Source: Macropodus opercularis (Eukaryota > Chordata > Actinopteri > Anabantiformes > Osphronemidae). From it: a DNA stretch of 64,000 nucleotides. Shown here in pieces: positions 47,659 through 61,340 of the stretch. The position numbers were made by a program, and so were the translations under genes. Every line of letters begins with the position of its first letter. The first letter of the stretch is position 1. The stretch covers positions 15,667,501-15,731,500 of the forward strand of contig CM061096.1 in the NCBI GenBank assembly GCA_030770545.1. Direction: 5' to 3'. Below the pieces are notes generated by a model. It did not search any database. It was not told the origin of the DNA and worked only from the letters and a program-made list of their open reading frames with translations.

Positions 47659-50600
47659 ATGTACTCTCACGGTTCCGAGAGCTTAATTAAACAAGCCCGG
47701 TAAGAAAACATCAAGAATGAACCGTTTCCCACGTTCAGCTTTGTGTCCGTAACGGTTGTTGTCCTCGTTTCGCTGGTTTTAAACGGCAGAGCTAACTGGC
47801 TGAGGCTGGCTAGCATGTAAAGCTTTCGATCTTAGACGCCGCATTTCACGTTCACTCTATTTTCTTTTAACAATCCGTTACCACGGTTAAGGCTTCGGTT
47901 GAGGGTTTTGTTCAGCTGTGTGGTGTATTAACTGAAATACTTAAAAGGCTTTAAGCAGAAACGAGCTAACGTTGCTTCCGTGGCTTTTTAACTGGTTATT
48001 TTCGCTGGGTGTAAACTTCCTCTGTTAATTTATTGTTATTACTTGATTTGTGACATATAAGTCAGTGCTATGATAACTTGTCAAAGAACAAGTGCAGAGG
48101 CAGAACCGGGTGAACCGTGTTTATCATTTCTAGGGAGATTCAAGAGCCGGAGCTGCAGAAGTTTTACAGCCGCTTGGTGAAGATGCTCCAGACGAAGGAG
48201 CTCAGTCATGAGGCGGTTGACTCTCTGCAGAGGCTGCACGTTATTCTGTTTGCCACCAAATTCTCCAGAACGTAAGAGCTTTTTCCTCTATTGTCCAGCT
48301 CCTCTCCCTCATCTCTTACCACGTAAAGTCAAAGTCAGAGCCCGAGCTGCTCAATCTGTCTTTGCCCGGTGACGGTCACACTCAGAGTTTCTCTGAAATG
48401 ATTCATGTGTTAATTAGCTGAACGCGTATCTGAGAAGGAGAACAACGAACTGTTTACATTTCATAGAGTTTGTTAACTTGTACATCATCGTTACATTGCA
48501 GCCTGTCTGACAGACCTATAATCCCAGATGATGAGTAACCCTTCTATGTTAAATACAGAATATAATTGAGTGTTGAAATCTTAAAGCACGCTCTGCATCT
48601 CTTGTTGCAAGTACTTTTTGAGGAGCCTCCCTCCTGTCTCCAGCTTTTACAATAATTCCTATTAAGAAGAAATAGAAACTGGGATAATATCCTACTAAAC
48701 TGGCCCAATTTCACTGTCTTTGGTCTTTATATTTCTTCACCACTTGTCTGTTGTTGATGATTCAGCTAGTCTGTATACGAGTTTCTACAAGTCTCTCCTA
48801 CAGCTTAAGGTCTTATGTGTTTGTTATCATTGACCAAAGGTTGCCTTTAGAGCTTCAGAAGAGACTTTTGTTACTCCTCTCGGCACCAGCAGAACTGATC
48901 CAGGTGCTAAGCTCGGCTGTGCTCAGAGAGACGCTGCCCCTCTCTGGTCAGGAACTGAACTACAAGCAGGAGAATATCAGTCCGCTCAACAGCCATGCAG
49001 CTGCACTGCTGCTCTCACAGGTATGCAGCAGTGTTCTGGTTATTCAAATTTAAGTATGTCATTCAGAGATACTACAGTGAAAAAAAGGTTTTATAGTTGA
49101 TTTAAATTTTTTTATTTGTAATTAAAATACTCTCCTTTACATATTCACCATTAACAATTAACGTGCGAATATGCTTGGAATATTTACATGTCTAAAAATG
49201 TCCTTAAACCCGTCTTTTGTACGCTCTGACCCCTACAGGCTGCATCCACAGCTGGGCTATCGTCTTTCTGCGCTCAGCTCCTTCGCAGCCTGGAAAGCCG
49301 TCAGTCAGAAGTGCCGGGTCACACATTCACGCACATCCTGCCGGTCCTCAACGCCATCATCACACAGAGCCCAGAGTGCCTCACTGAGGGTAACGGACCA
49401 TTCAGATCTACTTCACCTACTAGACAAACTGAAAATGAAAATTGGAGTTAACGTAATGAAGAATCCTTAGGTTAGAAACACTTGTTCTTGATTTGACTAC
49501 AGATCACGTGACCCTGCTCAGTAAAAAACTTGTCGATTGGCTGCGTTATGCGAGCATCACGCAGGGGGGTGGGGCTGCTGTTGGAGGGTTTTTCACAGGA
49601 CCCAGATCGCGTCAGGTAAGACATCTACATTCACACCTAACTCTGTTCTGTAGTGCATACACGTCTTCAGCCGTTTGTGTGTGGTGTGTGGTGCGTGTTG
49701 TCTATCAGCCGGTGCCTATAGCAGAGCTGGATGGCACAGTGTCTGGAGACTTCTTCACGGTGCTGTGCGTGGGCCAAGGCTTCACTGAGGACCAGTGGAT
49801 GAACGTTTATTCCTTTTCCATGCTGCACAACTGGCTTCTCACCTACCACTCTGTTTCCACTGGTATCACCACAGCTGACACTGGTATGACTTTACTACTG
49901 TTAGACATCACAACAATCTGACTTCCAACACTTGAGAAGGTCATCACTTCTTGTCTAAGCCAGAAAGAAAAAGCCTCAACTTTAGAGTAGAAATCATCAA
50001 GTTTATCTTACTCATTTTCGAACCTGCTGTGTGTTTTCGTCATCTCCAGTAAACAGGCTACAACTCAGCCTTTCCCTCTCCCACTCCTTTTCAAATGGTA
50101 AGGTCTGATAGTTTGTGTGGACTTTGCCTCCTTGTGCGTGCATCTAAGATGCTGTAAATAAACTCCTACAGCTTCTGTATAATTCCTAAGCTGCAGAGAT
50201 CATCTCACGTCATTTGAAGCAATCATGACTCACAGTGTCTCTGTCTAACCACCATCTAACCAGAAATTCTAATCTGTTCTTAATTACACATGTTATTCTG
50301 CCTTCTACTTTCCTGTGCCTGTGTAACAAAATGTAATTGCAAATCAAAGAATCACTGCTATGATTGACTGACTAAATAAGAGCAACCACCTGACCAGTGA
50401 CAAACTTGTTCGCTAAACACGCAGTTACAATGTGCCACTGAAATATATATTGCGTACATGATGATGGTCAAACCAGAACATTTCTGACAGTGTTTATCAT
50501 TGACTACTTTGACAGGATGTTTGTGGTCTTAAGGCCAAAAACTTGTGACAAAACCTATTGTTTCAATTCAGCCCATGGAGAATGTGTTTGAGGTCAAAAA

Positions 50601-53600
50601 CTTGTTAAACCCCTTTTCCATAATGCGTAAGCTTTTTTTTTTTTACATCCATGCCAGCAGTCTTCTTTTCCAAGGCCATTTTTTGGGATGCATCACCATC
50701 ACATGTACGTCACTGGAGTAGTTTGAAACCATTGGCAGAATCATCCAGTTAGTGCACAAGGACAGAAGACAAACAAACAGGGGCTGACTCTTAACCCTTC
50801 ACTCTTCCTTTCAGTATATCACTTTTCAAAAACCTTTGCAATCATTTTGATTAATCTCTTCTTGCATCTGAATGAGCCATCGCATGCACATTGATTATCA
50901 TAAATTTAAACTGCATTGCCAGAGTTTTTGAATCTCGACTACTTGTCCTGGACCTTTCATGTTGCAGATGACCGATCGGAGGTGGACGGATCAGTGGTTT
51001 CCATGGTTTCTGCAACTTCCTCCTCCAGCCGACTGCTGCCCCCAAAAGAGCGCCTGAGAGAAAAGGCTTTCCAGTACTGCCAACGGCTCATCGAACAGAG
51101 CGACCGCAGTGAGTGTGGTCACGTTACTCAAGCGAAACTGAGCTGACCTCTGTTCAGCGTAATGTGATAAAATAATTCAGTTTTTAGTTTGAATAATATG
51201 GTGTTGATCTTCTCATGACAAGCAAAAATCCACAGGTCTGTGCAACCCCCAGTGTGAACAGGACTGATGGGGGAAATGGGTGAACTTGTTTAGTGAAAAT
51301 GTTTTTTCTCTTGCGTAATAATAATTACGTAACATTTTAGTGAGACTGACCAGCAGTGTACTCACATTTTATGCTTCTCTTTGTCTCAGAGACTCACAGG
51401 AGGATAGACGCAGAGCTGCAGAAAGCAGTGAGCACATGTTCAATTTATTACACAACAGCATTTTGTAATGAAACGTTTCCTGGTTCATGGTTGTATCCTG
51501 CATTTTCCATGTCTTAGCCACTTATCCACTTTAAATGTGAATATTAAACATTTGTTTGCCCTCTGGTTTTTTGCTTGGCAGAGGATGGTGCTGACCTTTC
51601 TGTACCAGTATCATTTCCCATTCTGACCATCCATCCACAAGTGCCTTACAAAAATAAAGAAACTACTGCTTGATAGAGTTGATAGAGGAAACAAATTAGA
51701 GCAAAGCTGGCACATTTTCCCTGTGTTCCAAAAAACAGCGGAAACTAGATGTTGTGCCGATGCCCTTATTGTGTCTGTCCTGTTTCCTCTTCTAGTGCCT
51801 GGTGGAGGCCGTGTGCATCCTGGACTGTGTGTGCGTGGAAGACGCCTCGCTGGTCTACCGCACGTTCCCGTGCATTAAGGCGCTCTTTGCTCGGCTCAGC
51901 TCGGACCTGTCATTTGCCAGAGTCCTTCTACGCATAGCGCAGTTCTACCTCAACCACGGTTTTTGCTTCACCTTTGTCTCTCCATTATATATACACATAT
52001 ACGCTGATAGCGAAGGTATTCTAAAACATCTCTGCTGTGTTCTTGAATTAATGTAGGTGAGATAGCAGCAGTGGATTGTGAGAGTGTGTGGAAGCTGGTG
52101 TTTGGCCGGTTCCCTGCTGAGCTGTTCAATGACCCTTTCCTGGCACACGAGCTCCTACGCTTTCTGCGACTGCACCTCGAGAGCCTGCAGCGCCGAGTGC
52201 CACTGTTCACACGCTCCTTCCCAAACCTGCTGAAGGTAAAAATGGCAACAGCCACACGTAACATACAGAACAAGTGTGAGCAAGCTTTCTGTTTACATTC
52301 CATGTAGTTCTTGGCGTGGAACAGCCCGGCAGTGGTGGACGATTTTGTGGATCTGCTTCCATCTCTGGTAACAGCTGGTACTGCGGTTGAGCTGCTACAT
52401 ACTCTGCTGGACCTGCCCTGTCTCTCTGCTACACTGGTCTTGCAGCACAGGTGAGGTGCACAGATTGAAGCAACACAACAAACAGATGTTACTACTGCAT
52501 GTCACACTTGACTGACTACAGTTTATGATTTATTCCCCAACTGACGGTGTGTGTGTGTGTGTGTTGCAGGTCAATGTGTCTGCCCATCTCTGACACTGGC
52601 GGACGCAGCCTCATGTCACTGGATGCGTTTCGAAGCCCTGCATTCCGAGGACTTTTTCTCTTCCTGCTTCGAGGGGAAACGGGCTCAGGTGATCAGTCAC
52701 AGGAAGAGTGTCGTATTAGTATAATCCGTACATTCAGTCCAGCTTTCCTGTTCGAAAACAACACGCACTAAATATCTGTGCTCTCCACAGGTGACACAAT
52801 TGACAGACTGAGCACGCTCCATGAGCGGCTAGCTGAGGCAGCTGATTGGCCGAGAGTTGTTCAGTGCGCTAAGACTGTTCCTGTGCTGTTGCACATTTTC
52901 TTCAACTCATTTGTGACGGTAAAGATTACGGCACATTTACCTGCTATGAATTAAAATGCTGGTTGTTTAGTTTCTCTTAAACTGCAGTTCTATGTGTTCG
53001 TTTTTTCAGATCGCTGATCAGAAGCTTTTCGCTCACTTGATTCTGGTGATGTTAGAGAGAAGTAGCCTCCTCTTCAACCTCCCTACATACATCAAAGAGG
53101 TCCACAGGTATGTCTTACTGCTCACAGCAGAAATGAAGTCTGTGATGTCTGTGTAGGAGTCTTAGTTTAAAACTTTGTTCTTCTTTGGTTTCTGCAGGGT
53201 GTTCAGCAGCCACCTGCTCAGGCTGTGTAAGCTCCAGCCCTCACTGGTAGTGGACCAGTCTCACGAGCTGGTGGAGTTTGCTGGAGCTACTGCCAACGTC
53301 TACAGCAAAGAAGAAATGTACACACACGTGGTAATGAATCAGTGTTTGATTCTCAGGTTCTGCTCTACCTTTTATTCATTTCTCTTTTTGAATTTATATA
53401 TGCCCTGTGTTCAAATGCTAAATAGGCTAAAACAGTAGAATATAATACAGAACCGATCGTCTGAATCTCAGGTGTGGGTGCTGGGCGAGTACCTCTCTGT
53501 ATCACGTGACTCTCGCTGCTCTGTGAGGCTCATCACATCTTGCTTTGAGACGTTGGAGGCAGTGCTGTTTGAGATAACTTCATCCACTCAGCCACCTGGG

Positions 53601-54024
53601 TCACCCTGCCCTGCCCCTAGAGTCATCACCACTCTAATGAGCGCTCTTGCTAAGCTGGCATCACGGTCACATGACCTCATCCCCAGGTGACTGACTTTAA
53701 AGTTTTGTTCTGTTTCTCTCGGACACGTATGTCTGTAATCATTAACATAATTTTGTGTCTTTGTCGTTCAGGGTATCTCTTTTCCTCTCCAAGTTAAGAT
53801 CGGTAACCAGAGGTGGCTCGGTCGCCTGGTGCTCAGATGAGGATGACCTTGTTGCCATAGTAACGCGAGGAGAGGAGCTGTGGTCGCTGCTGAAGACTCC
53901 TGGTGTGGCACAGAGCGTCCTGTCCCCGTCTGCGCACGTCACCACACCACGGTGGCACAGAGATGCTAACGTGTCCATGCCGCTGCAAATGCGAGCTCTC
54001 ACCAGCCTCACGCAGTCACAGTGA
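47659..54024 (+). CDS. ap5z1: AP-5 complex subunit zeta-1
   Basis: Seventeen coding exons (47659-47699, 48134-48271, 48840-49020, 49239-49389, 49503-49615, 49709-49883, 50968-51108, 51390-51427, 51796-51958, 52057-52235, 52308-52450, 52570-52688, 52791-52918, 53010-53107, 53198-53330, 53472-53686, 53772-54024) join in phase to 802 residues, against about 807 in human. Matches along the length include [53 protein letters not shown] helices, KPSLVVDQ-like and [12 protein letters not shown]. It is an all-helical solenoid without catalytic motifs. With AP5B1, AP5M1 and AP5S1 it forms the AP-5 adaptor, which works with SPG11 and SPG15 in late endosome and lysosome retrieval. Two splice sites have in-frame competitors (see findings). 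Introns 47700-48133, 48272-48839 and 49884-50967 hold nothing recognisable. The ATG at 47659 gives MYSHGSESL; an upstream in-frame-independent ATG at 47640 was not used. Confidence 0.95.
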
Positions 54025-54136
54025 CAGACATCATCATCTCTGCACTAGCACATAGTGATGCACGAGCGTAAAACGTGGCAACACGCACACGACTAAAAGC
54101 AGAGCCTTGCTTGATCTTTGCACAGTGTTTTTTGTA

Positions 54137-54142
54137 AATAAA
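54137..54142 (+). terminator. ap5z1 polyadenylation signal
   Basis: AATAAA 113 bases after the ap5z1 stop codon. The next 870 bases (54143-55016) hold no gene and should contain the 3' UTR of mmd2 from the other strand, so the two transcripts end close together or overlap. Confidence 0.6.
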
Positions 54143-55016
54143 TGATATACGATTGAAACTTGATGAAACATATTTGGCCTCTACAAAACACACACATCCC
54201 ACACAGTGTAATATGACGCCTCTTCTTCAATACGTGTGATTCCACAGAGATACAGAGATTAATTAAAAAAACAAAACAAACGTTCACTTCCTGAGTAACA
54301 GCAACAGAACAGAACTGTTCGTCAGAAAAGGTTCAAATAAAAAAAAAAACGATTAAAATTTTAAATGAATTGATCTATTAATCTGTTTTATTCTGAATTC
54401 CAAAAAAATTCTACTTTTTTTCGTCACGTGCTCAAGGCTGAAAGTGCAACACACACAATTTAAACAAACACCTTTGAAATTTAAAGTCAATACATCCAAA
54501 CATGAATGTTCTTTACGAATCTAACGTTCAACCCAGAATATAGTTGTTCCAGAATACGATCATCTGTGATTTGTGTACGTATTCTGATATGATGCCGGCA
54601 GAAAACGTTAACGATCAGTTTATTGTCTGGAACCTTAAATGTCTCTTCGTGTTTTACTTACTTACTTTTGACATACTCACATTCTGCACCGATGCGACAG
54701 CTCTTAGCACCACAGCAAAGGAACAGTCAGTCCTGTACGTTTAGCACAGTAATGGTGACCTTAGTAGCTACGTTAACGAAGGAGGTGTCATCGTAGCCAG
54801 TGAGACTGACATGCAGTCCAGTGATTAACTTGTCCTTGTGTGGAGTTTTAACTGAACTGGTTCAGTGAGGCTGGGTGTACTGGTCTGCGCATGTTGAACT
54901 GACCTTTACTGAACAGGTTAACGGCTTTGAACCTGAAAGATCAACTGCTCAACTCAGCCCCCATGTTTCCATGAATTATGAAGAATCAGGTTCATCGTCG
55001 ATCTGTTCGTGTTCTG

Positions 55017-58000
55017 TCACCTTGACGTCTGCAGCAACGGCCCGGAGACGTACAGGTACCTCCAGATGGCGTAATAGTGAATGCCTGCTCCGGCTGCAAC
55101 AAACAGATGCCAGATGGCGTGAGCGAAGGGGACGAGGCCGTCGCTCTTAAAGAAGACCACCCCCACCACGTAGAAGACGCCTCCCGCAGCCAGCTCACAC
55201 ACGCCTGAACGCTCCACCTGGAACCGGCCCAAAGAAATGCAGTGAAAGCTCTGATCAGGTGACTAAGTGTCTGCTTTAGCAAGTCTCGTTGCAGTGGTTT
55301 GGTGTTCTTTCAATAATTCATTCATCGTGTAGTCGTCATGAGCTTTGTTAAGCAGATTTGCAGGTAATAGGCTGAACCAAACCAAACGTCTGATTTGCTT
55401 GTTGAAACGCTCAACCCTGGAAGCCTGTTGCAGCAGGACGCAGACTTACAGAAGCAGAGACGGACAATATTAAAATGTTGTGGTGTGTTGTCTCACCATA
55501 GACAAAATGACCAACGCTGGAACAGCCCCCATGGCCACGTATCCCAGCAGCTCTAGCAGCTTGTACCTGCACACACAAACAGAAACACGGAAATAATCCA
55601 TCAAGTGAGCTTCAAGCAGCGGCCCAGCGTTTGCTGTAAACACAAGACAAACCAGAGGCTAAGACCACGTTACCTCTCATGGAAAAAGAAGACGTACATG
55701 GATCCCACGCAAGCCATGACCCAGATCAGCCAGCGCATGTGGCAGGCCCAGGGCCCCAGCTCCCGCAGCATCAGCCTGGGGACAACGGCAGAATGCATCA
55801 CACTCTTGTAACAAGCTGCGTTGTCCATCAAATTGAACACGTTGGTCCCGATCACACAACCCACCAGGGACAGTAGGACGCGGCGATGAAGAAGTAGATG
55901 GCCATTCGGTCACACATGTGGAAACGCTGCTCTACCTTCCTACGCAGAGACACAGAAGATGGAGAAGGGATGAGAGTTTGTATGTAGAGCAAACGACGTT
56001 CTCTGGTCCGTGGAAATGGAAATGTCCATTCAGTCACGAGGCATCATGATTAAACACACAGACCTGAGGTGGTTGATCTTCCAGGCGGCCGTGTGAAACA
56101 GTGTTGAGGTGATAAACAGGCCGGTGAGGCCGCTGCCGTAGAGCCAGGCAGCGACGCGATGCCACTGGTCCACGGACAGGAAGTGGAGCACGGAGCCACC
56201 CACCATACTGGGCAGAATCCAGAGCTGAACACAAAACCATAGGGTCACACCACTGCTGGCAATCTGCCCACAACCTGACCCCACGTCCGCAATGTCTAGT
56301 TTGACAGGGAGAGTTTCTGACGGCTGAGCTGATTCTAAACAGCTACAACATCACCATCACCTAAAAATGCGACTCCTTTAGCAGCAACAACACAAGCAGA
56401 TGGCCACCGTCTTCTTCATTATGGGAGATGCTAAGGTCCCATATTCTCTGCTGCCCCCAGTTTTCCACTGTGGCATCTCTGCATTTGAGTTAGTACATGT
56501 CCTAGTTTAGACATAATTCTTGATTCAGCATCACACTTTGAAGAGAGTTTCCCAAAATATGAAGCTTCCTTTGCCTGATTCTGCATCTAACGCATGAAGC
56601 CGAGACTCTGTGCAGAATAAAATCCCTGCACAGTCGAGTGCTTCGCGTTTTCTCTCTCAGGCAGAGGTGCACAGGGATTAGAGCAGATTAAAGAGGGCTA
56701 CAGACTGAATCACAGATTACAGCCCACTGCCTGCACATACATCCAAAACTCCACCCTCCTCCGCATCATTCCCTGCACTTCATCTTTTCAAAAGCGTGAA
56801 CGGACGGACTAAGGGAGAGCAGGGGCCAGGGTCAGGGATGGGGAAGCCTGTGAGGCTGCAGCGAGGCTCTGGGACTCACCCCATGCGTGGCACAGTTCGC
56901 AGCGTGCTCGTACTCCGTCGGCTGGTATCTCATACAGGCTGGGACCCGGCAGTTCATGAACCTGAGGGAGGGGCACAGTTAATGTTACTGTGTGAGCCCA
57001 TAGTGGTTTTTATGCATTAGCCCTAACCGTGAAACTGCAAGTAATCATTTACAGCACAACACTGAATGAACTCTGTTCAGGATTCCCAGTTTCAAAATCA
57101 AATAAATTCTTACATTTTCAAGAGGGACTTTCAGGTCTTGAAGTTCTTCTTTAAACTGTACAGGATCAGATGAAGTGATTAGATTTCGATTTCTAGACAA
57201 GACAAGACTTGTTTTGAGTTCAGTGTCTCTGCGTGCTGTCTGGAATTAGGTTTAGATTATAGTTAGGGTAAGCGAATGCACCATGACAGCGTGTGTGTGG
57301 TCATTTGTGGAGGATTTTCAGGTCTGTAATCCACATCACGCTGTCTGAATTTGGAGTGCGCCACACTGTTACCGCGGCAACAGCCTGCATTGCCATGGTC
57401 ACCAGCAATCATCATAGTTAGCAACAGGACACAGCTGACCATTAACCAATAGCTACACTCACATTCACAACACATTCACAGTTTTCACATGTGTTGTGTT
57501 GTGTTGTGTTGTGTTGTGTTGTGTTGTGTTGTGCTGTGTTTAATCAGCAGTAAGTCTCTCAATCCGAGTGTACAGGGACAAGCACATCTGGAGATGTTAC
57601 AAAACCACATTTTCTACATCAGCTTGAACACATTTGAACGTAGCTCCTCACGCAGGGGCCACAGGTGTGTCTGCGGGTCAGCTGCCTTATTCGATTACAC
57701 ATTTAAGCAAGTAGCTTGTGATCACAACACGCACACACTTGCCACTGCAGTTTGCAATGGTCTATTAACTCTGCACAGTGAAGCGAGCGGACAGCACAAA
57801 GTGAAGCTAACACGAGGTCATGGAAGTGAGGAGCTGAGATTCAGGCATGAATCTGTTTCACACATAATCTGAGTTTGTCTTTATTTCAACATCAACAGGA
57901 AACATTTTCAGCACTATTTAAATTAAAGCATGCGAGGTCCAAGCCCCTCAGACGTCCCTGCTTCTGCACCTTGACCAAGCTCCCACTACACACACACATG

Positions 58001-58623
58001 TGCTTCACTAAACAAATCCCACAGTTTTTTCCACCTTCGTGCGGCTCTTTGTGTTTGGATTTTGCCTCTGTTGACTCTCTGTGGACATTTGCCTCTCTGG
58101 GACTGATTTACAGCCGTTTGTGGCCGGTTGTCTGTCTCTTGACTTCTGTGAAGTTCACACATCAGCCTCTGTCGGAAACATCCAGTCACTGCTCTGGTCA
58201 TTCCTGCTTCTTGGGGACTGTGCTTTACGTGAAGTGAAGGCTTCCACGTCCAGCTGATGTTGTTGTTCTGTCTTTCTGACGGTATAATATAAATAAAGAG
58301 ACGACTGTACAGCTGCCAGCCCTCCTATCTGCCTGCTGAACAAGGGAGCAGCACATTCTGAGCTTTTGTAGCTCTATCAATGGACCCGAATGCAGCACTT
58401 TGATGTCCTCTAATCGGTGATGACAGAACTCTGTGTATGATGAGACAGAGATTTTCAGGCTCTGATCAAACGGGACATTGTTGTCTCTCTTTTATCTCCG
58501 TCTTTCCACACACTTCCTGTGTGCAGTGAACTCACCCCACGAAGTGAATGTTTTGGTTAATGAACCTCGTTACAGCACATTCCATTCACTGATAGAACCG
58601 CTTGCATCTAAGAGGATCAGGGG

Positions 58624-58694
<71 letters not shown>

Positions 58695-59798
58695 TTGTGT
58701 AAACCAGCTCTATTCCTTTTCCAGTGAAGATCAAGTTTCTCTCCTCTGGGATTCAAACTCTGGTTCTCACGATTATCGCCATCTCCACTCACATACACAC
58801 ACAAGCTGAGTGACGATTGCTTCCAAGAACAATTCGACCTCCCTCTGTCTCCATGTGCATCTTGTCCCAAAACGAACCAAATGTTATTTAATGCAGAACC
58901 ATTGCATTATTCTGCCCTGTCATCATGAAACTTTGTTGCTTTGTACATTGCTTTTACCTGCTTCAGTGTCCACGACAACCGTTTACATTTAGTTAATTTA
59001 TGCTTGTTTATCCAGCCTTTAGTAAACTGCTGCAGCTGTTTAACCAAGTACAAATCACAAAGGTTCACTTTCAGTTTCCATGCTGTCACAGTTTCCAGGA
59101 AGTTTGGATTATATGTCATATTTCAGTTGTAAATTGTCCTGACAAGAGACACCTGTGTTGTGTAACCAAGTCTCAGTGCTCAACCCTCACTCTCCTGGTG
59201 ACTTTACAGCTACACCGCTGGTCATTTGATGCCACCATTTCAGCTGCATGACTTTTCTTGCCTAAAAACTTGAACAGCGGTGACTTTTGATGTGAAGGTT
59301 CAGTCTGTTGAAGTGACACCGAGCAGATTTAACAGATATTAGGTTAAGGGAGGCTTTTTTAAGGATGTTACAGTGGTCCACATTTGTAGTAGTCCAGTGA
59401 AAAGCGTTTATCAATTTACTTTTAGTTGGTTATTGATTACTCTTAACTATTTATTATTATTTAGTCCTGGTTGCTGCTCTGTTGTAATGTAATAATGCAG
59501 CACATGATGTAAAATGTAAATTAAAAAATGGGCGAAGGCGAAGAAACACCACCAGCGTGATAAAACTGGAAACCATAACAGTTGGAGCTGTTTTTAATCT
59601 TTAAAAACCAAAACAGCAATGAAGCTAAATCAAATTTTCTTTCACACAAGCACATCCACAAACTAATCTATAACAGTGTCCCTGTGCCAGCGCGTCGCGC
59701 ACTGGAGCGCGTGATCCGGTGCAGGACACACACGGACTGGGAAGCACGTTCAGGACAAAGTAAATTTACCTTCCGAGTTTTGTCTTCTTAAAGTCCAT
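55017..59798 (-). CDS. mmd2: Monocyte to macrophage differentiation factor 2 (PAQR family)
   Basis: Seven coding exons (59798-59770, 56961-56880, 56224-56064, 55939-55865, 55775-55674, 55566-55497, 55217-55017) join in phase to 239 residues. The protein has the seven-span PAQR layout with the head [28 protein letters not shown] after the first spans, [39 protein letters not shown], and the C-terminal [20 protein letters not shown] and [10 protein letters not shown], holding the conserved metal-type His residues. MMD/MMD2 are Golgi-resident members (PAQR11/PAQR10) linked to Ras signalling; ligand unknown. [15 protein letters not shown] and the location between ap5z1 and wipi2 favour MMD2 over MMD. 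The start at 59798 follows the MDFKKTK pattern of the family. Intron 1 (2.8 kb, 56962-59769) carries two simple repeats and nothing else recognisable; intron 2 (56225-56879) nothing. Confidence 0.92.
57491..57540 (+). repeat. (GTGTT)10 pentanucleotide tandem repeat
   Basis: Ten pentamer units GTGTT with a single change (GTGCT) in the ninth, inside mmd2 intron 1. Confidence 0.95.
58625..58687 (+). repeat. (TG)n microsatellite, 63 bases
   Basis: About thirty-one uninterrupted TG units inside mmd2 intron 1. Confidence 0.95.
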
Positions 59799-60200
59799 CT
59801 TATAGTTCACGTGTGCGCGTTCTATCCACGAACGGCGGCGCATGAGCGAGCGTCGTCTCGTCTGCGGATTTGATTCTCCATTCCGGACGTCCGAACACGA
59901 AGGTCCAGCGGCGGCGGCGGCGGCGGCCTGGGCGCACGCAGCGGCGAACCACAGCACTTGACCAAGCAACGCGTTGCGCCGGAGAGCAGGCCACGGGCCA
60001 CCCGGCGGAGCAGGGGCCGCTCGCAACGCGCCAGAGGAAACTGTGCAGACTTGCGTTCCGATTGTCAGATGTGTTTTCAGGATGTTCGGCGGGTGTGTAA
60101 CTCCCCCTCCCTTCCTCCCCTCCTCCCCCAACTCGCCCTCCCTCCTCTGACTGACGATAACTCACCAGCGAGCAACGAGCCCTCAAACCCCGCATCTTTA
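59799..60200 (-). promoter_or_regulatory. CpG-rich mmd2 promoter and 5' UTR
   Basis: Strongly CpG-rich sequence directly upstream (minus strand) of the mmd2 start codon, including a 20-base CGG/GCG repeat at 59908-59927. The reading frame into the start is open for about 100 codons upstream, but it is low-complexity Arg/Gly/Ser-rich and does not resemble PAQR N termini, so I treat it as untranslated. Confidence 0.5.
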
Positions 60201-61340
60201 TTTCAGCTGGTGTGTGTGTGACTGTTTACTGTAAGACGACGTCACGTAGCAACTACAACATCACGCTGGTGCAACGTGGAGGTGAGCGTAAACTTCAGTC
60301 TACACAAAGAACACAGACACAGATGGAAAAGTAAACATTATCCAACAATGGAGCTGTGTGAGACAGAACACACAGGCAAACAAGTCGCACAAAACACAGC
60401 ACACACTTACTCTCAGCTGTGTTTACAGATAACACTCTGTTAAAGACAGTGGCCAGACGCGACCAACATTCCCCAGTGTACACTGCAAATACAGATTGTT
60501 AGTCTTTAATGTTAATCCGTGCACCTGTCGTCATCATTTAATCTCTAATCTTCTACAGAATTTACATTAAAATGATATTTTCACAATTTTACAACCACCT
60601 CTTCAGTGGTTTTTCTTTGGTGTTAGCCAAGGCTCATTGCACAGCGTGTTGGTCTTCAGCAGGAGTAGAGGCTCCGACACAGGTGGCACAGAGTCACTAC
60701 ATCAAACTAAGGACTCAACCACGATGGGTTAGAAAATGAAAAAGGAGTCAATGTTAATTTTACTGACGAAAATTGGAATTAAATGCGTCTCTGCTGCTGT
60801 TGAAAAGGCTTATTTAGCTACATCAACATGCACATGAGTGGACATTCGAACAATTCACTATCAAACTGAAGTTTAAGTCCTGTTGATCATTCTCAGGTTT
60901 GTTGATCCTTTTTCTTGCTTTACCCAGACCTGAGCAGCTCTGGTGTAAGCGTCACCTGTTGACACGTACAGACTTAAACAGCAGAAAATTCAAACTAAGC
61001 ATCTCGCCCTTTTCCAGTTCCACTTTCTACTGTGATATCTAAAACTGCTGTGAAGCTGCAGAGGAAGGAAGCCCAGCTCTGTCCCAGCTCTTCTCCACGG
61101 GCTATAGGCTGCACACGTGCTGTTCGGACAACCGACGCTAGTAGGCGCTGGGTCGCACCAAAGAGGAAAACTAGCGAGTTTGTCTTTAGTGCTTGGTTAC
61201 GTTTTCTATCTCGTGTAGAACTGACGTTGGTTATCAAACATGAAGGGCATTGTGAGATTTTTTATTCATGTCATTCCCGCTATGGTCGTGCCCCTAGAAA
61301 CATGTACTGTCTCTTTAAATGTGCCTCACGCTGAGTCTTT
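60201..61340. other. Intergenic region between mmd2 and wipi2
   Basis: A head-to-head gap of about 1.7 kb between start codons. No exon supported. A CACGTG E-box lies at 61114-61119. AT-rich sequence fills most of 60480-60960. Confidence 0.5.

Noticed and set aside
50459..50515. Possible C/D box snoRNA in an ap5z1 intron (ATGATGA and CTGA words)
   Set aside because: No second CTGA at the required end and no terminal stem could be drawn; the words are too short to support a call.
59800..60131. N-terminal extension of mmd2 by about 110 residues
   Set aside because: The upstream open frame is low-complexity Arg/Gly/Ser-rich CpG-island sequence and PAQR10/11 proteins start close to the MDFKKTK-type head.
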